The notes: generated by a model from the sequence alone, not told the origin. Shown: positions 6,633-14,676, numbered from the stretch's first letter. The stretch: DNA of 19,705 nt from Firmicutes bacterium UBA5774 (GCA_002418625.1 DIEM01000033.1:1-19705), one strand, 5' to 3'. Numbers and translations are program-made.

Positions 6633-7097
6633 TTAAAGCGGCGGGAATTCCGCGCTTTCGATGCCGCGCAGCAAGCCGCCGGATAAATGATCGAGAAGAT
6701 TTTCGATCAGCAGATAATGTTTGCTCTCTTCGGATACGAGCTTGCTGAAAAGCGCCTTAGCCTTTTCGTCGTCAGTCTGGCCTGCATATTCCTCGTAAAG
6801 CTGGATGCTTTTATACTCTATATCCAGCGCGTGCCTCAACGCATCTTCTCCGGCGTTAAATGGGATCTCTTCTCCGGAGCTTTCCAGATCCTCGAACACA
6901 TTGGCCGCAAAATCCAGAACCTTCGAATTTTCGACATCGCCGCCGCCGTCTTTCAAAGCGTCATAATGTGCCTGCTCGTCGGACGCGAGCATTTTGAATA
7001 TCGTTTTGATTGATGTGTCCTCGGAAAGATGCATCAATTTTTCATAATAGTCCTTTCCGTTTGCTTCCATTTTCAATGCGAAATCATAAATATTCAT
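6633..7097 (-). CDS. Ferritin-like / rubrerythrin-type diiron protein
   Basis: The 154-residue protein has the four-helix ferritin-like pattern with two repeats of diiron ligands: EANGKDYYEKL and DEQAHYDAL in the first half, DIEYKSIQLYEEYA and EESKHYLLIENLL in the second. These supply the Glu and Glu-x-x-His positions expected of a diiron site. There is no C-terminal rubredoxin domain, so it is not a classical rubrerythrin. Members of this group are usually linked to peroxide or oxygen protection in anaerobes, an inference here. ATG 7097 follows GGGAGGGG at about seven bases; an in-frame TTG at 7103 is less likely. A good promoter lies just upstream (7121-7149). Confidence 0.85.
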   Translation of the reverse strand: MNIYDFALKMEANGKDYYEKLMHLSEDTSIKTIFKMLASDEQAHYDALKDGGGDVENSKVLDFAANVFEDLESSGEEIPFNAGEDALRHALDIEYKSIQLYEEYAGQTDDEKAKALFSKLVSEESKHYLLIENLLDHLSGGLLRGIESAEFPPL

Positions 7098-7120
7098 CGG
7101 CAACCCCCTCCCTTTAATCC

Positions 7121-7149
7121 ATTATATTCCCGCATGGCATCATATTCAA
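7121..7149 (-). promoter_or_regulatory. Sigma-A type promoter of the ferritin-like gene
   Basis: On the minus strand, TTGAAT (7149-7144) and a perfect TATAAT (7126-7121) are separated by exactly 17 bases. Transcription would begin near 7114, leaving a short leader that holds the GGGAGGGG ribosome site. Confidence 0.75.
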
Positions 7150-7211
7150 TATCAACGATGGTAAAGGTCGAAAAATAAACCGTTCTGCAGTGCCGGAGCC
7201 GAATATTTCCG

Positions 7212-7240
7212 TTGTTCTTTGAAACAGCCGGAAGTATAAT
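7212..7240 (+). promoter_or_regulatory. Sigma-A type promoter of the first diguanylate cyclase operon
   Basis: TTGTTC (7212-7217) and a perfect TATAAT (7235-7240) are 17 bases apart. The start of transcription would be near 7247, about 25 bases before the ATG at 7272. It is divergent from the ferritin-like promoter, with about 60 bases between the two -35 boxes. Confidence 0.7.
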
Positions 7241-7271
7241 GATTTAAAGAGATCAAGTGCATGGAGGATCG

Positions 7272-8513
7272 ATGTTTTTATTTGATTGGTTGAGAACTGA
7301 TGTTAAATCGGAGAAGGATCTGATCCTGAAACGGCATGCACTCGAGGAGAATATCAAACGAGGCGTTCTTCTCGCATATCTCATTATTGGATTTGAAACG
7401 CTGTTTATGATCATCGATGTGGCCGGCTCGCTGCTCAAAATGCGGGATGATTTTCATTTCAGCACGTACGCGCTGATGTACCTGCTGATGATATTCATTA
7501 ATATCCGGTTCGTGATCATGGCAAGACGTTCGCCGGAGGTCGAATCGATGTCGGTCAGGCAGCTGGGCAAATATGAAACTGAAATCGCCATGTATGTTAC
7601 GGCCGTCATGTGCTGGGGAAGCATCCTGTCGCTGCTGGACCAGGCGCTTTATGGCCAGCTGATGGTCTTTATGGTCAACATGATCGCGTGCTCCGCTTTT
7701 TTCTATCTTAAGAAGAATGTGCTCGCCGTGCCCTTCGTGCTGTCGACGCTGATCCTGTTCGCCGGACTTCCTTTTTTTCAGCAGTCTCCTGATGTACTTG
7801 TCGGGCATTATATCAACGGCGGAGTTTTTATCATCGTCAGCTGGTCTGTATCAAGAATCATGTACGGCAATTTTCTCAGCGACCACAATAGCAGGGATAT
7901 GATCAAAAGGGCCAACCTGATGCTTGAGCGGGAGATACACGAGAACACGATCATCAACGCGAGACTTTCCGAGCGGAACATGCATTTGAAGCAATTATCC
8001 CTGTATGATGAATTGACAGGCATTCCCAACCGGCGTGCCTTCAGGAATTTTGTCGATATCGCTCTCGACAGTTATGCGGAAACAAACGGAAGGTTTTCTG
8101 TGATCATGATCGATGTTGATCATTTTAAAAAATTCAACGACGCGTACGGGCACGGTAAAGGCGACGAAGTCCTGACGGACATTGCCGGACGCATCAATTC
8201 TTTTGTGGATCATTCGAAGGCCTTCGCCGCCAGATGGGGCGGCGAGGAATTCATATATGCGTCGTTTGATGCAGATCAGGAGGAGCTGGCCGCTATTGCC
8301 GACAGGATCAGGAAGGGCGTTCTGGAGATGCGGATCCCGCATAGCGGTTCGCCGGCGCACAATATCATCACTGTGAGCCTCGGGGCCGCTACAGCAGTGC
8401 TTGACGGCCAGGAGGCCATCGCAAAGTGCATTGAGATGGCGGACAAGGCGCTGTACAGGGCAAAGGCGAATGGCCGAAACGCGCTGTTCGTTCATGGTGG
8501 AGAAAATGTATAA
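7272..8513 (+). CDS. Membrane-bound diguanylate cyclase (GGDEF family, GGEEF motif)
   Basis: The 413-residue protein begins with about 200 residues holding some five to six hydrophobic helices (for example LLAYLIIGFETLFMIIDVA and YALMYLLMIFINIRFVIM). A short coiled linker follows, then a GGDEF domain: LYDELTGIPNRRAF, MIDVDHFKKFNDAYGH and the catalytic GGEEF at 323-327. The motif predicts synthesis of cyclic di-GMP from two GTP at the inner membrane face. The inhibitory RxxD site expected just before the motif is replaced (HSKA), so product inhibition through it is not expected. ATG 7272 follows GGAGG at four bases; GTG 7257 is an alternative start. It overlaps the next gene, so the three genes to 9868 likely form one operon. 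Confidence 0.9.
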   Translation: MFLFDWLRTDVKSEKDLILKRHALEENIKRGVLLAYLIIGFETLFMIIDVAGSLLKMRDDFHFSTYALMYLLMIFINIRFVIMARRSPEVESMSVRQLGKYETEIAMYVTAVMCWGSILSLLDQALYGQLMVFMVNMIACSAFFYLKKNVLAVPFVLSTLILFAGLPFFQQSPDVLVGHYINGGVFIIVSWSVSRIMYGNFLSDHNSRDMIKRANLMLEREIHENTIINARLSERNMHLKQLSLYDELTGIPNRRAFRNFVDIALDSYAETNGRFSVIMIDVDHFKKFNDAYGHGKGDEVLTDIAGRINSFVDHSKAFAARWGGEEFIYASFDADQEELAAIADRIRKGVLEMRIPHSGSPAHNIITVSLGAATAVLDGQEAIAKCIEMADKALYRAKANGRNALFVHGGENV

Positions 8514-8865
8514 ATATCTTAAAAGGCATGAAGAATACGTTCTCAAAGCGCTTGAGTCGCGCGGGACCGATCTTGCGGCGCTGGCGGACTACCATAAAAC
8601 GCAGATAGGGTTCCTGCAGCATGAGCGTCTGATACACTTGCTGGTGACACTGGCCGTCGCACTGTTCATGATCGTGTCCGCGGGGATCGCCCTCATGCCG
8701 GGGAACACCTGTTTTTTTCTGATCGTCCTGATTCTTCTGGTGCTGCTGCTGTTTTACGTCGTGCACTATTATCATCTTGAGAACGGTGTCCAGCGCTGGT
8801 ATGCGATTTATGACAAAATAATCGGAATGCAGGCTGAAAGAGGGGATGGATATGGCGAAGAGTGA
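8506..8865 (+). CDS. Small two-helix membrane protein of unknown function
   Basis: The 119-residue product has a charged N-terminal part (YLKRHEEYVLKAL), two strong hydrophobic segments (HLLVTLAVALFMIVSAGIAL and FFLIVLILLVLLLFYVV) separated by a short turn, and a polar tail. ATG 8506 overlaps the stop of the diguanylate cyclase gene and has GGTGGAG just upstream. ATG 8494 would add four residues. The 3' end overlaps the CorA-like gene by 14 bases. I do not recognise the family. The tight overlaps on both sides suggest it works with, or is made in fixed ratio to, its neighbours. Confidence 0.75.
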   Translation: MYKYLKRHEEYVLKALESRGTDLAALADYHKTQIGFLQHERLIHLLVTLAVALFMIVSAGIALMPGNTCFFLIVLILLVLLLFYVVHYYHLENGVQRWYAIYDKIIGMQAERGDGYGEE

Positions 8866-9868
8866 GTTCTTTTATTTGAAGGGCAGTGGCGGAATGCAGG
8901 CCTGCGACAGTGCCGAGGAAGCGCTGGCAAAGACTGTTGAAGGGGGATTCGTCTGGCTGTCCTATATCCAGCCTTCGATCGAAGAATTGAAAATATTGAC
9001 TGAAGAGCTCAAGATCCATCCGTTGTCCATCAAAGATTGTTTTGACGACAAGCAGATCCCGAAGGTCGACAACTTCCCGGATTATACCCATGTGCTGTTC
9101 AATTCCTTCGATTATACGAATAATGAACTGAAAGTCGAAGAGGTGAATCTCTTTCTTGGAGAAAAATTTATCGTTTCCGTCGGCCAGCAGCCAAGCGAAA
9201 AACATCATCTGATGAATCAGCTGCGTCCCATTATCGAGATGGAGATGGACAAGGTCAGCGAAGGGCCGTCCTACGTCATGCATGAGATCCTGGACAATAT
9301 CGTGGATCAGAAGCTGGAAGCCATTGAAGCCATCGAGGATGATCTGATTGCGGCGGAAGACATAATGCTTGAAAATTCAACCGAATTCGATGTGGGCAGT
9401 TTGCAGCGGATCCGCAGGGTACTTCTCGTTTTAAGGAAGAGCCTCATCAGCGAACGCGAGATACTGGTGAAGATCTGCAGAAAAGACAGCAGGTTCATAC
9501 CGGATGCTGCCATTTATCATTACAGCGATATTTACGACCATCTCAACAAATTTGTTGAGCTCACTGAAAGCAACCGCGAGACACTGACCAGCCTGATCCA
9601 GATGAACCTGACGCTGCTGAACAATCAGATGTCCAGAGCATCCAATCAGACGAACAAATTTGTCAGAAGGCTGACATTTATAACAACGATCTTCATGCCG
9701 CTGACATTGCTGACGGGCATCGGCGGGATGTCCGAATATACTATGGCGACGGGATCGTCAAATTGGCGGGCCGCGTATCTCATTCTGCTTGCGGTCATGC
9801 TCCTGATAGGGATATTGAACTATTATGGCCTCAAGTGGCTCGGACGAAACGATGAAAAGCCGGACTGA
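8852..9868 (+). CDS. corA: CorA-family divalent cation transporter with GMS in place of the GMN signature
   Basis: The 338-residue protein has the CorA plan: an N-terminal alpha/beta cytoplasmic domain, long helices (EILDNIVDQKLEAIEAIEDD and following), and two C-terminal membrane helices. The first membrane helix is FITTIFMPLTLLTGIGGMS and the second is AYLILLAVMLLIGILNYYG. The selectivity signature at its usual place reads G292-M293-S294 rather than GMN, as in some divergent Firmicutes members, so transport of magnesium should not be taken for granted. A cobalt, zinc or other role is possible. ATG 8852 is chosen over ATG 8846 because AGAGGGG is then seven bases away. The intrinsic terminator after it overlaps its stop codon. 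Confidence 0.85.
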   Translation: MAKSEFFYLKGSGGMQACDSAEEALAKTVEGGFVWLSYIQPSIEELKILTEELKIHPLSIKDCFDDKQIPKVDNFPDYTHVLFNSFDYTNNELKVEEVNLFLGEKFIVSVGQQPSEKHHLMNQLRPIIEMEMDKVSEGPSYVMHEILDNIVDQKLEAIEAIEDDLIAAEDIMLENSTEFDVGSLQRIRRVLLVLRKSLISEREILVKICRKDSRFIPDAAIYHYSDIYDHLNKFVELTESNRETLTSLIQMNLTLLNNQMSRASNQTNKFVRRLTFITTIFMPLTLLTGIGGMSEYTMATGSSNWRAAYLILLAVMLLIGILNYYGLKWLGRNDEKPD

Positions 9869-9882
9869 AAAGTCCGGTTTTA
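9855..9882 (+). terminator. Intrinsic terminator overlapping the corA-like stop codon
   Basis: CCGGACT (9860-9866) pairs with AGTCCGG (9871-9877) around a GAAA tetraloop, followed by TTTT and preceded by AAAA. The TGA stop (9866-9868) lies partly in the stem and loop. Confidence 0.85.
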
Positions 9883-9909
9883 AATTATTGAAGCGATGTG
9901 AAACTTTTT

Positions 9910-9938
9910 TTGCTCTCAACCTGTCTAATAGTTATCAA
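9910..9938 (+). promoter_or_regulatory. Weak promoter candidate of the DUF4349 lipoprotein gene
   Basis: A promoter is expected because the gene follows a strong terminator. TTGCTC (9910-9915) and TATCAA (9933-9938) are 17 bases apart, but the -10 box is poor. This is the best pair seen and is weak. Confidence 0.25.
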
Positions 9939-9956
9939 ACTCTGGAGGTGTTCACG

Positions 9957-10925
9957 ATGAAGAAATATTTGTTTATACTGTTGATCCTTGCGATGGTCTT
10001 TTCGTTTTCAGGATGCGGCGGGTCTGTATCCACGATGGAAAGCGCTCCCTCGGAGGATTCGGGAACGTATGGGCAGGACTCCGCGGATATGGCGAAAAAC
10101 GAGGCGGGAGCGGTCGAAGAATCTGCCGAGGCGGATTCGGACGGCAGCGGTACCGCGTATCAGGGGGCGGTGATCCCGGGAAGCGGATTTGTGGCGAGCC
10201 CCGCGCAGAAAATCATATTCAGCAGTGATATCAGCCTTGAAACGGAGAAGTTCGATGACACGATGGCTAAAATCGACATCAAGGTCAAGGAAACGGGATC
10301 CTATATCGAGAGCTCATCGATCAGCGGCACGGGGAAAAACGATTATGATTTAAGATATGCCAGCCTGATCATCAGAGTCCCGTCAGGGAAATTCGATCAG
10401 ATGAAAAAGGCCGCCGAGGAATGGGGAACCGTGACAAGCTCCAGCACAGCAAGCCAGGATGTCACAAAGCAGTACGTCGATACGGAAGCCAGGATCAAAA
10501 CATTGAAGATACAGGAAGAACGCCTTTTGCTGCTGCTTGGAAAGGCCGAGAAGCTGGAGGATATCATTGTATTGGAGGGAAGGCTTTCTGAGCTTAGGTT
10601 CGAAATCGAAAGTTATACAGGCACGCTGCAGGCTTTGGATGCGCTCGTCGATTATGCGACCATCGGCGTGTCCGTAAGGGAAGTGAAATCCGAGACGTAC
10701 ATACCCGAGAATTTCGGGCAGAAGCTTCTGGAAGCAGTGAAAGATTCAATACGGCAGCTTGGAATGGCTCTCGAAGGCATCCTGATCACATTGATCTACT
10801 TGACCCCGTATATTGTCCTGCTGATCGTCCTGGCGATCATTATAAGGAAGACGGGAGCCATTGGAAAATTGTTTGGGAACAGGCATAAAAAAAGCGACGG
10901 ATCCGATCGGACCCCCAAACTCTGA
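9957..10925 (+). CDS. DUF4349 family lipoprotein with C-terminal membrane helix
   Basis: The 322-residue product begins with a signal peptide ending in the lipobox-like FSFSGC, so the mature protein is probably lipid-anchored at the outer face of the membrane. A low-complexity Ser/Glu/Gly linker follows. The conserved part has IIFSSDISLETEKFDDTMAKI, an ASLIIRVPSGKFDQM strand, a coiled-coil region (QEERLLLLLGKAEKLEDII) and VDYATIGVSVREV, ending with a hydrophobic segment near LIYLTPYIVLLIVLAIII and a basic tail. This is the DUF4349 layout; no biochemical role is established that I know. ATG 9957 has GGAGGTG at seven bases. An upstream extension in the same frame is shadow sequence through the terminator. 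Confidence 0.85.
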   Translation: MKKYLFILLILAMVFSFSGCGGSVSTMESAPSEDSGTYGQDSADMAKNEAGAVEESAEADSDGSGTAYQGAVIPGSGFVASPAQKIIFSSDISLETEKFDDTMAKIDIKVKETGSYIESSSISGTGKNDYDLRYASLIIRVPSGKFDQMKKAAEEWGTVTSSSTASQDVTKQYVDTEARIKTLKIQEERLLLLLGKAEKLEDIIVLEGRLSELRFEIESYTGTLQALDALVDYATIGVSVREVKSETYIPENFGQKLLEAVKDSIRQLGMALEGILITLIYLTPYIVLLIVLAIIIRKTGAIGKLFGNRHKKSDGSDRTPKL

Positions 10926-10948
10926 TGCCGGAAGCGAAAAAAGGCCGT

Positions 10949-11629
10949 TCAAATCGTTTCAATGAAATTTACGATCTTTCGGATGGCCTCGTCCGAAGCA
11001 GGCCCCTTCAGCATGACGTGGCCGGAAGGCTCGAAATAATCCAGGTGCTTATTGCCGGACGGCGAGCTTCGATAAATAAAATCCGCGCTCTTGCGATGGA
11101 CCGTATCGTCGTCAAGGCCCTGCAGAACATAGAGAGGACAATTAAGAAGGGAAAACAGGCGCTTGCTCTTATGCAGGAGCAGCTTGAAATGGATCAGCGA
11201 AGCAAGCGGAAAGCTGAAGGCGGAGTATGCGTACCACTTAAGGCTTTCCATGCTTCGTTCCTTGACGCCTTTTGACAAATTGGCGAGAATACGCTTGAAA
11301 TCCCATACGTAGATCGGCGTACTGATGGTTATAACGGCGGCCGCCGGGTAGTTGGCCGCCAAGTTCGCCGCAATGAGGCCGCCTGTCGAAAATCCGATCA
11401 ATATGATTTTTTCATAGTCGCTATATAAGTCCAGATAGTCGTCTTCAGCCGATCTGATCCAATCCCGGTGCGTGGCATGCTTCATTTCCCGGCGCCGGCC
11501 GGTGTGGCCGGCCAGTCGGGTTCGCCGGACTTCATAGCCGAGATTTTCAAGATAGGCGGCCAGCGGCTCGATTTCGCCGGTGTCGCCGCCGAAGCCGTGG
11601 ATCAGGATGCAGGCAATATTTCCAGTCAT
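10949..11629 (-). CDS. Alpha/beta hydrolase (carboxylesterase / monoacylglycerol-lipase-like)
   Basis: The 226-residue enzyme shows the fold's standard landmarks: HGFGG (11-15) for the oxyanion hole, the nucleophile elbow GFSTGG with S81, an acid at GLDDD (D173 or D174) and H204 in PSGHVML. A helical cap lies between residues about 110 and 160. It matches the Est30/carboxylesterase group that cleaves short to medium acyl esters; the real substrate is not visible. The start ATG 11629 has GGAGG nine bases upstream. It lies 18 bases after speE on the same strand and is probably cotranscribed from the speE promoter. It is convergent with the DUF4349 gene, with only 23 bases between them and no clear terminator. 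Confidence 0.85.
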   Translation of the reverse strand: MTGNIACILIHGFGGDTGEIEPLAAYLENLGYEVRRTRLAGHTGRRREMKHATHRDWIRSAEDDYLDLYSDYEKIILIGFSTGGLIAANLAANYPAAAVITISTPIYVWDFKRILANLSKGVKERSMESLKWYAYSAFSFPLASLIHFKLLLHKSKRLFSLLNCPLYVLQGLDDDTVHRKSADFIYRSSPSGNKHLDYFEPSGHVMLKGPASDEAIRKIVNFIETI

Positions 11630-11647
11630 GTCCTTATGCCTCCGTTA

Positions 11648-12481
11648 TTAATAATCGACGAGTTCCCTGACATATTTCGGCAGCACGAAGCAGGCCCCGT
11701 GCACTTCGGGCGTATAGCACCTTGTTTCGAAATCGGGAGCTCTTCGCTCTTCCACCGCCATCGGATCATATTTCTTGGAGCCGATCGTAAAGCAGTGCAG
11801 GCCGCTCGGATACGTCGGGACATTGGCTGTATAAAGTCTGGTGATCGGGTATATCGATCCGACGTCCTTCTGGATCCTTCGGATCAGGTCGCGATGATAA
11901 AACGGCGATTCGGTCTGCTGAACGAAAAGACCTTCGTCATTCAGCGCTTCATAGACATCCCGGTAAAATTCGTATGTGAAAAGCTGCTCTCCGGGGCCGA
12001 CGGGATCGGAGCAGTCGACGATGATGACATCATACAGTCCCTTGGATTCGCGCATATGCTTGATGCCGTCCTCGATCTTGAGGCGGACTTTGGGATTGCC
12101 TTCCAGCATGTGATTCCACTCAGGCAAATATTTTTTGCATGTTTCTATGACCATTGCGTCGATATCGACCCAATCAGCTTCTTCAACGCAGCTGTGCTTT
12201 GTCGTTTCGCGCATGCTTCCGCCGTCTCCGCCGCCGATGACAAGCACCTTTTTCGGCGACGGATGCGTGAACATCGGCACGTGTACGATCATTTCATGAT
12301 ATATGAACTCATCAAACGGCGTCGTCTGGATGACCCCGTCAAGAATCAGCATTTTTCCGAAATAGTCGGTTTCCAAGACAGAGATCTCCTGATAGTCGGA
12401 CTTCCCCGTGAAAAGCGTTTTCTTGACTCTGCAGGTGAATCGGACATCGTCGTTCTGCTGCTCTGTAACCCATAGCTCCAT
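11648..12481 (-). CDS. speE: Spermidine synthase (polyamine aminopropyltransferase)
   Basis: The 277-residue protein is normal length for SpeE. It transfers an aminopropyl group from decarboxylated S-adenosylmethionine to putrescine in the cytoplasm. The methyltransferase-like fold shows GGGDGG (83-88), VDID for ribose binding near 105-108, ED at 137-138, and the catalytic region VDCSDPVGPGEQLF with D156 and D159. The N-terminal strand part is ELWVTEQ, then QEISVLETDYFGKMLILDGV. Start: ATG 12481 follows GGAGGGG at a good distance. The open frame extends 37 codons further but runs into the promoter region, so it is rejected. No speD or speA/speB neighbour is seen. Confidence 0.95.
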   Translation of the reverse strand: MELWVTEQQNDDVRFTCRVKKTLFTGKSDYQEISVLETDYFGKMLILDGVIQTTPFDEFIYHEMIVHVPMFTHPSPKKVLVIGGGDGGSMRETTKHSCVEEADWVDIDAMVIETCKKYLPEWNHMLEGNPKVRLKIEDGIKHMRESKGLYDVIIVDCSDPVGPGEQLFTYEFYRDVYEALNDEGLFVQQTESPFYHRDLIRRIQKDVGSIYPITRLYTANVPTYPSGLHCFTIGSKKYDPMAVEERRAPDFETRCYTPEVHGACFVLPKYVRELVDY

Positions 12482-12582
12482 TGTTTTATCCCCTCCGTTT
12501 TCTTTTATCGGCTCCTGCGCGAAAATTGCCGGTATCATGGCAAATCCGCGGGAGCATAGTTTGAAAGATAATAGTAAATTGT

Positions 12583-12611
12583 ATATTATCACCTCATGGG
12601 ATTTGTATCAA
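12583..12611 (-). promoter_or_regulatory. Sigma-A type promoter of speE and the hydrolase
   Basis: On the minus strand, TTGATA (12611-12606) and TAATAT (12588-12583) are separated by exactly 17 bases. The start of transcription would be near 12576, giving a leader of about 95 bases before the speE ATG. Confidence 0.7.
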
Positions 12612-12685
12612 TATAATTTTCGCATATAAAATGATAATGACCGGTTTTTCCGGGCGCGTCAGCATGCGCTGACGTTAAAAGGCAT
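12612..12685. other. Divergent intergenic region with inverted repeats
   Basis: The whole gap between speE and the lipoprotein gene (12482-12821) is 340 bases without a gene. Its centre holds CCGG-TTTTT-CCGG at about 12641-12653 and a perfect inverted repeat CGTCAGC-ATGC-GCTGACG at 12657-12674. The second repeat ends 11 bases before the -35 box of the plus-strand promoter and is a candidate operator. Between the plus-strand promoter and ATG 12822 lies about 100 bases of leader in which I see no other element. Confidence 0.45.
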
Positions 12686-12714
12686 TTGTAATATGGCGGC
12701 TCGGGTGATAAAAT
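12686..12714 (+). promoter_or_regulatory. Promoter of the lipoprotein / GGDEF / propeller operon
   Basis: TTGTAA (12686-12691) and TAAAAT (12709-12714) are separated by 17 bases, and the -10 is preceded by TGA (extended -10 form). It is divergent from the speE promoter. Transcription would start near 12721, about 100 bases before ATG 12822. Confidence 0.65.
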
Positions 12715-12821
12715 TACTAATATATCAAATCAAGCTGCCGCGGAGACGACAGCGGCCGGCGCACAGTCGCCTGTACGCAATGTCGCCCGTGCCAGACATC
12801 AAGGCAAAATGGAGGGATATT

Positions 12822-13532
12822 ATGAATATTAAGAAATGGCTGGTTCTTCTTGTTGCGATCATCCTGATCATCGGATCTATGGGCGCGTGCGGTTCTTCTT
12901 CCGAGCCTGAAGAGAGCGCCGGCGCCGAAAGTTCAGAATCGGCTGAAACGGAAGCGGCTGAAGAGCCGGAAAATATCGACACGGAATATCTGACGAACGT
13001 CCTTTCGCAGGGAAAAGCCATGGCTGACGGCATCAGCTACGATATGACGGTCAACGGAGCGGGCCAGACCATGACGATGAGCTGCTTCATGGAAGGCGAT
13101 AAGATAAAAATGATCGGATCCGTCGAGGGGATAGAGTCGGTGACGATCATGGACGGGGAGACAATGATCAATTATGATCCTGTTTCCAAGACAGGAATGA
13201 AATTTGTGAACGAATCAAATTCCATGGATGCGGAGGGTTATGTGGATTCGGACATTTCGGATGATTTTGACCAGTCCAGCATGACATATCTGGGAAAAGA
13301 GGAATTTGACGGGGAGGAATGCCTGACCGTTTCGGCCGACAGCGGCGTTGAAAGCGGCGAGGTCAAGCTTTGGATCAACGAGCGCATCGGAATGGTCGTC
13401 AAGATGGAAGCAAAGACGGCCGACGGTCAGCTGATGACCACGGAGCTAACGAATATCAAACTCGGGAAGCAGCCAGCCGGAACGTTCGATGTGCCGGCTG
13501 ACGTTGAAATAGTAGAATTGCCGGGGATGTAG
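12822..13532 (+). CDS. Lipoprotein of LolA/LppX-like fold type
   Basis: The 236-residue product has a signal peptide (IKKWLVLLVAIILIIG) ending in a lipobox-like SMGAC, then an acidic Ser/Glu linker, so it is probably anchored outside the cell membrane. The rest alternates short strands: YDMTVNGAGQTMTMSCFMEG, a VTIMDGETMINYDPVSKTGMKF stretch, YLGKEEFDGEECLTV and EVKLWINERIGMVVKMEA. This repeating pattern resembles the LolA/LppX-like half-barrel seen in many clostridial lipoproteins. No specific function is known to me. ATG 12822 has GGAGGG at good distance; an upstream ATG at 12693 lies inside the promoter and is rejected. It is the first gene of the block. Confidence 0.75.
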   Translation: MNIKKWLVLLVAIILIIGSMGACGSSSEPEESAGAESSESAETEAAEEPENIDTEYLTNVLSQGKAMADGISYDMTVNGAGQTMTMSCFMEGDKIKMIGSVEGIESVTIMDGETMINYDPVSKTGMKFVNESNSMDAEGYVDSDISDDFDQSSMTYLGKEEFDGEECLTVSADSGVESGEVKLWINERIGMVVKMEAKTADGQLMTTELTNIKLGKQPAGTFDVPADVEIVELPGM

Positions 13533-13548
13533 CAGAAGGAGACAGAGT

Positions 13549-14676
13549 ATGGAAAATTTCAACAATCTGGATATCGAAGTATTTTCCATATTCATACTGC
13601 TTTGTATCATTTTAGATGCAAGAAGGCAGCGGCGCTGGAACAGCGGCAGCTATCCGATCTTTACCGCCATGATCGCCGCGAATATTATGTTATGTTTGCT
13701 GGACGTCTTCCAGATAGGCTGTGACGGATCCGGACTCGAAGCATGTGCGGTCGTGCTCAGGATCGTCACACCGATCGGTTTTCTTCTGAATCCGCTGCCG
13801 TGCATGCTTTGGTCGCTTTATGCCGATCACCATATCAACGGCGATGCGGCTCGGACCCGCAGGATGGCGCTGCTGCTGTCTCCGCCGATGCTCCTGTCCG
13901 GTGTGGTGTCGCTGCTGAGCGTGTTCGGAGGCTACTACTACTATTTTGATTCCGCTAATGTATATCACCGGGGAGAATTGTTCCCCTTGCTGGTTGCGAT
14001 TTGCTATTTCTACATTATTTTCACTCTGGTCCAGATAGTGCGCTCAAGAAATCGGTTCAGGAAGAAGGATATGGCGCCGCTGGTGATTTTTGCGCTGCCG
14101 CCGACGATCGCCGGAATCCTGCAGACGATGGTGTATGGCGTGAACCTGATCTGGCCGGCGATGACGCTGTCCATGCTCATAGTGTATCTTTACATCCAAA
14201 ACGACAAGCTGTCGAAGGATCACCTGACCAAAGTCTATAATCGTAATGAACTGGACAATTATCTGGAATTCAAAACCAGGACCATCAAGCCGGGAAGAAG
14301 TCTGGCGGGGATCATGCTGGACCTGGATGATTTCAAGAGTATAAATGACAAATACGGACATCTGGCAGGTGACCGGGCGCTGGAGCAGACCGCGGCGGTC
14401 CTGCGAAAATGCTTCAGGGATGATGATTTTATCGCGCGGTATGCCGGCGATGAATTTGTTGTCATTCTGGAGGCCAAAGGAAGCGATGATCTGGATGCGA
14501 GCGTCGCAAGGATCCATAGCGGGCTTGCGGAGTTCAACGCGAAATGTGAAGAGCCGTATCGGCTGAGAGCGAGCGTCGGGGCTGCGATTTTCGAGGAGGC
14601 AAAAGGTGTTTCTGCCGAGAAATTGCTCGATATCATCGATCAGCTGATGTATGAAGATAAAAAAAGAGAAAAATGA
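13549..14676 (+). CDS. Membrane GGDEF protein (diguanylate cyclase, AGDEF motif with inhibitory site)
   Basis: The first 220 residues of this 375-residue protein hold about six hydrophobic helices in a seven-helix-like sensor (VFSIFILLCIILDA, FTAMIAANIMLCLLDVF, MALLLSPPMLLSGVVSLLSV, LFPLLVAICYFYIIFTLVQI and others). The GGDEF domain follows: DHLTKVYNRNELDNYL, MLDLDDFKSINDKYGH and AGDEF at 299-303, a variant that is active in other proteins. R290-D-D-D293 just before it is a proper RxxD inhibitory site, so feedback by cyclic di-GMP is expected, unlike the first cyclase. It starts 16 bases after the lipoprotein gene; the AGAAGGAGACAG stretch supports ATG 13549. Confidence 0.88.
   Translation: MENFNNLDIEVFSIFILLCIILDARRQRRWNSGSYPIFTAMIAANIMLCLLDVFQIGCDGSGLEACAVVLRIVTPIGFLLNPLPCMLWSLYADHHINGDAARTRRMALLLSPPMLLSGVVSLLSVFGGYYYYFDSANVYHRGELFPLLVAICYFYIIFTLVQIVRSRNRFRKKDMAPLVIFALPPTIAGILQTMVYGVNLIWPAMTLSMLIVYLYIQNDKLSKDHLTKVYNRNELDNYLEFKTRTIKPGRSLAGIMLDLDDFKSINDKYGHLAGDRALEQTAAVLRKCFRDDDFIARYAGDEFVVILEAKGSDDLDASVARIHSGLAEFNAKCEEPYRLRASVGAAIFEEAKGVSAEKLLDIIDQLMYEDKKREK

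Noticed and set aside
11468..12475. Plus-strand open frame of 335 codons opposite speE and the hydrolase
   Set aside because: Both minus-strand genes have complete catalytic motifs and ribosome sites; this frame spans their junction and has no family resemblance.
12693..12821. N-terminal extension of the lipoprotein from ATG 12693
   Set aside because: The ATG is inside the promoter spacer, and the added residues would precede the signal peptide and spoil it.
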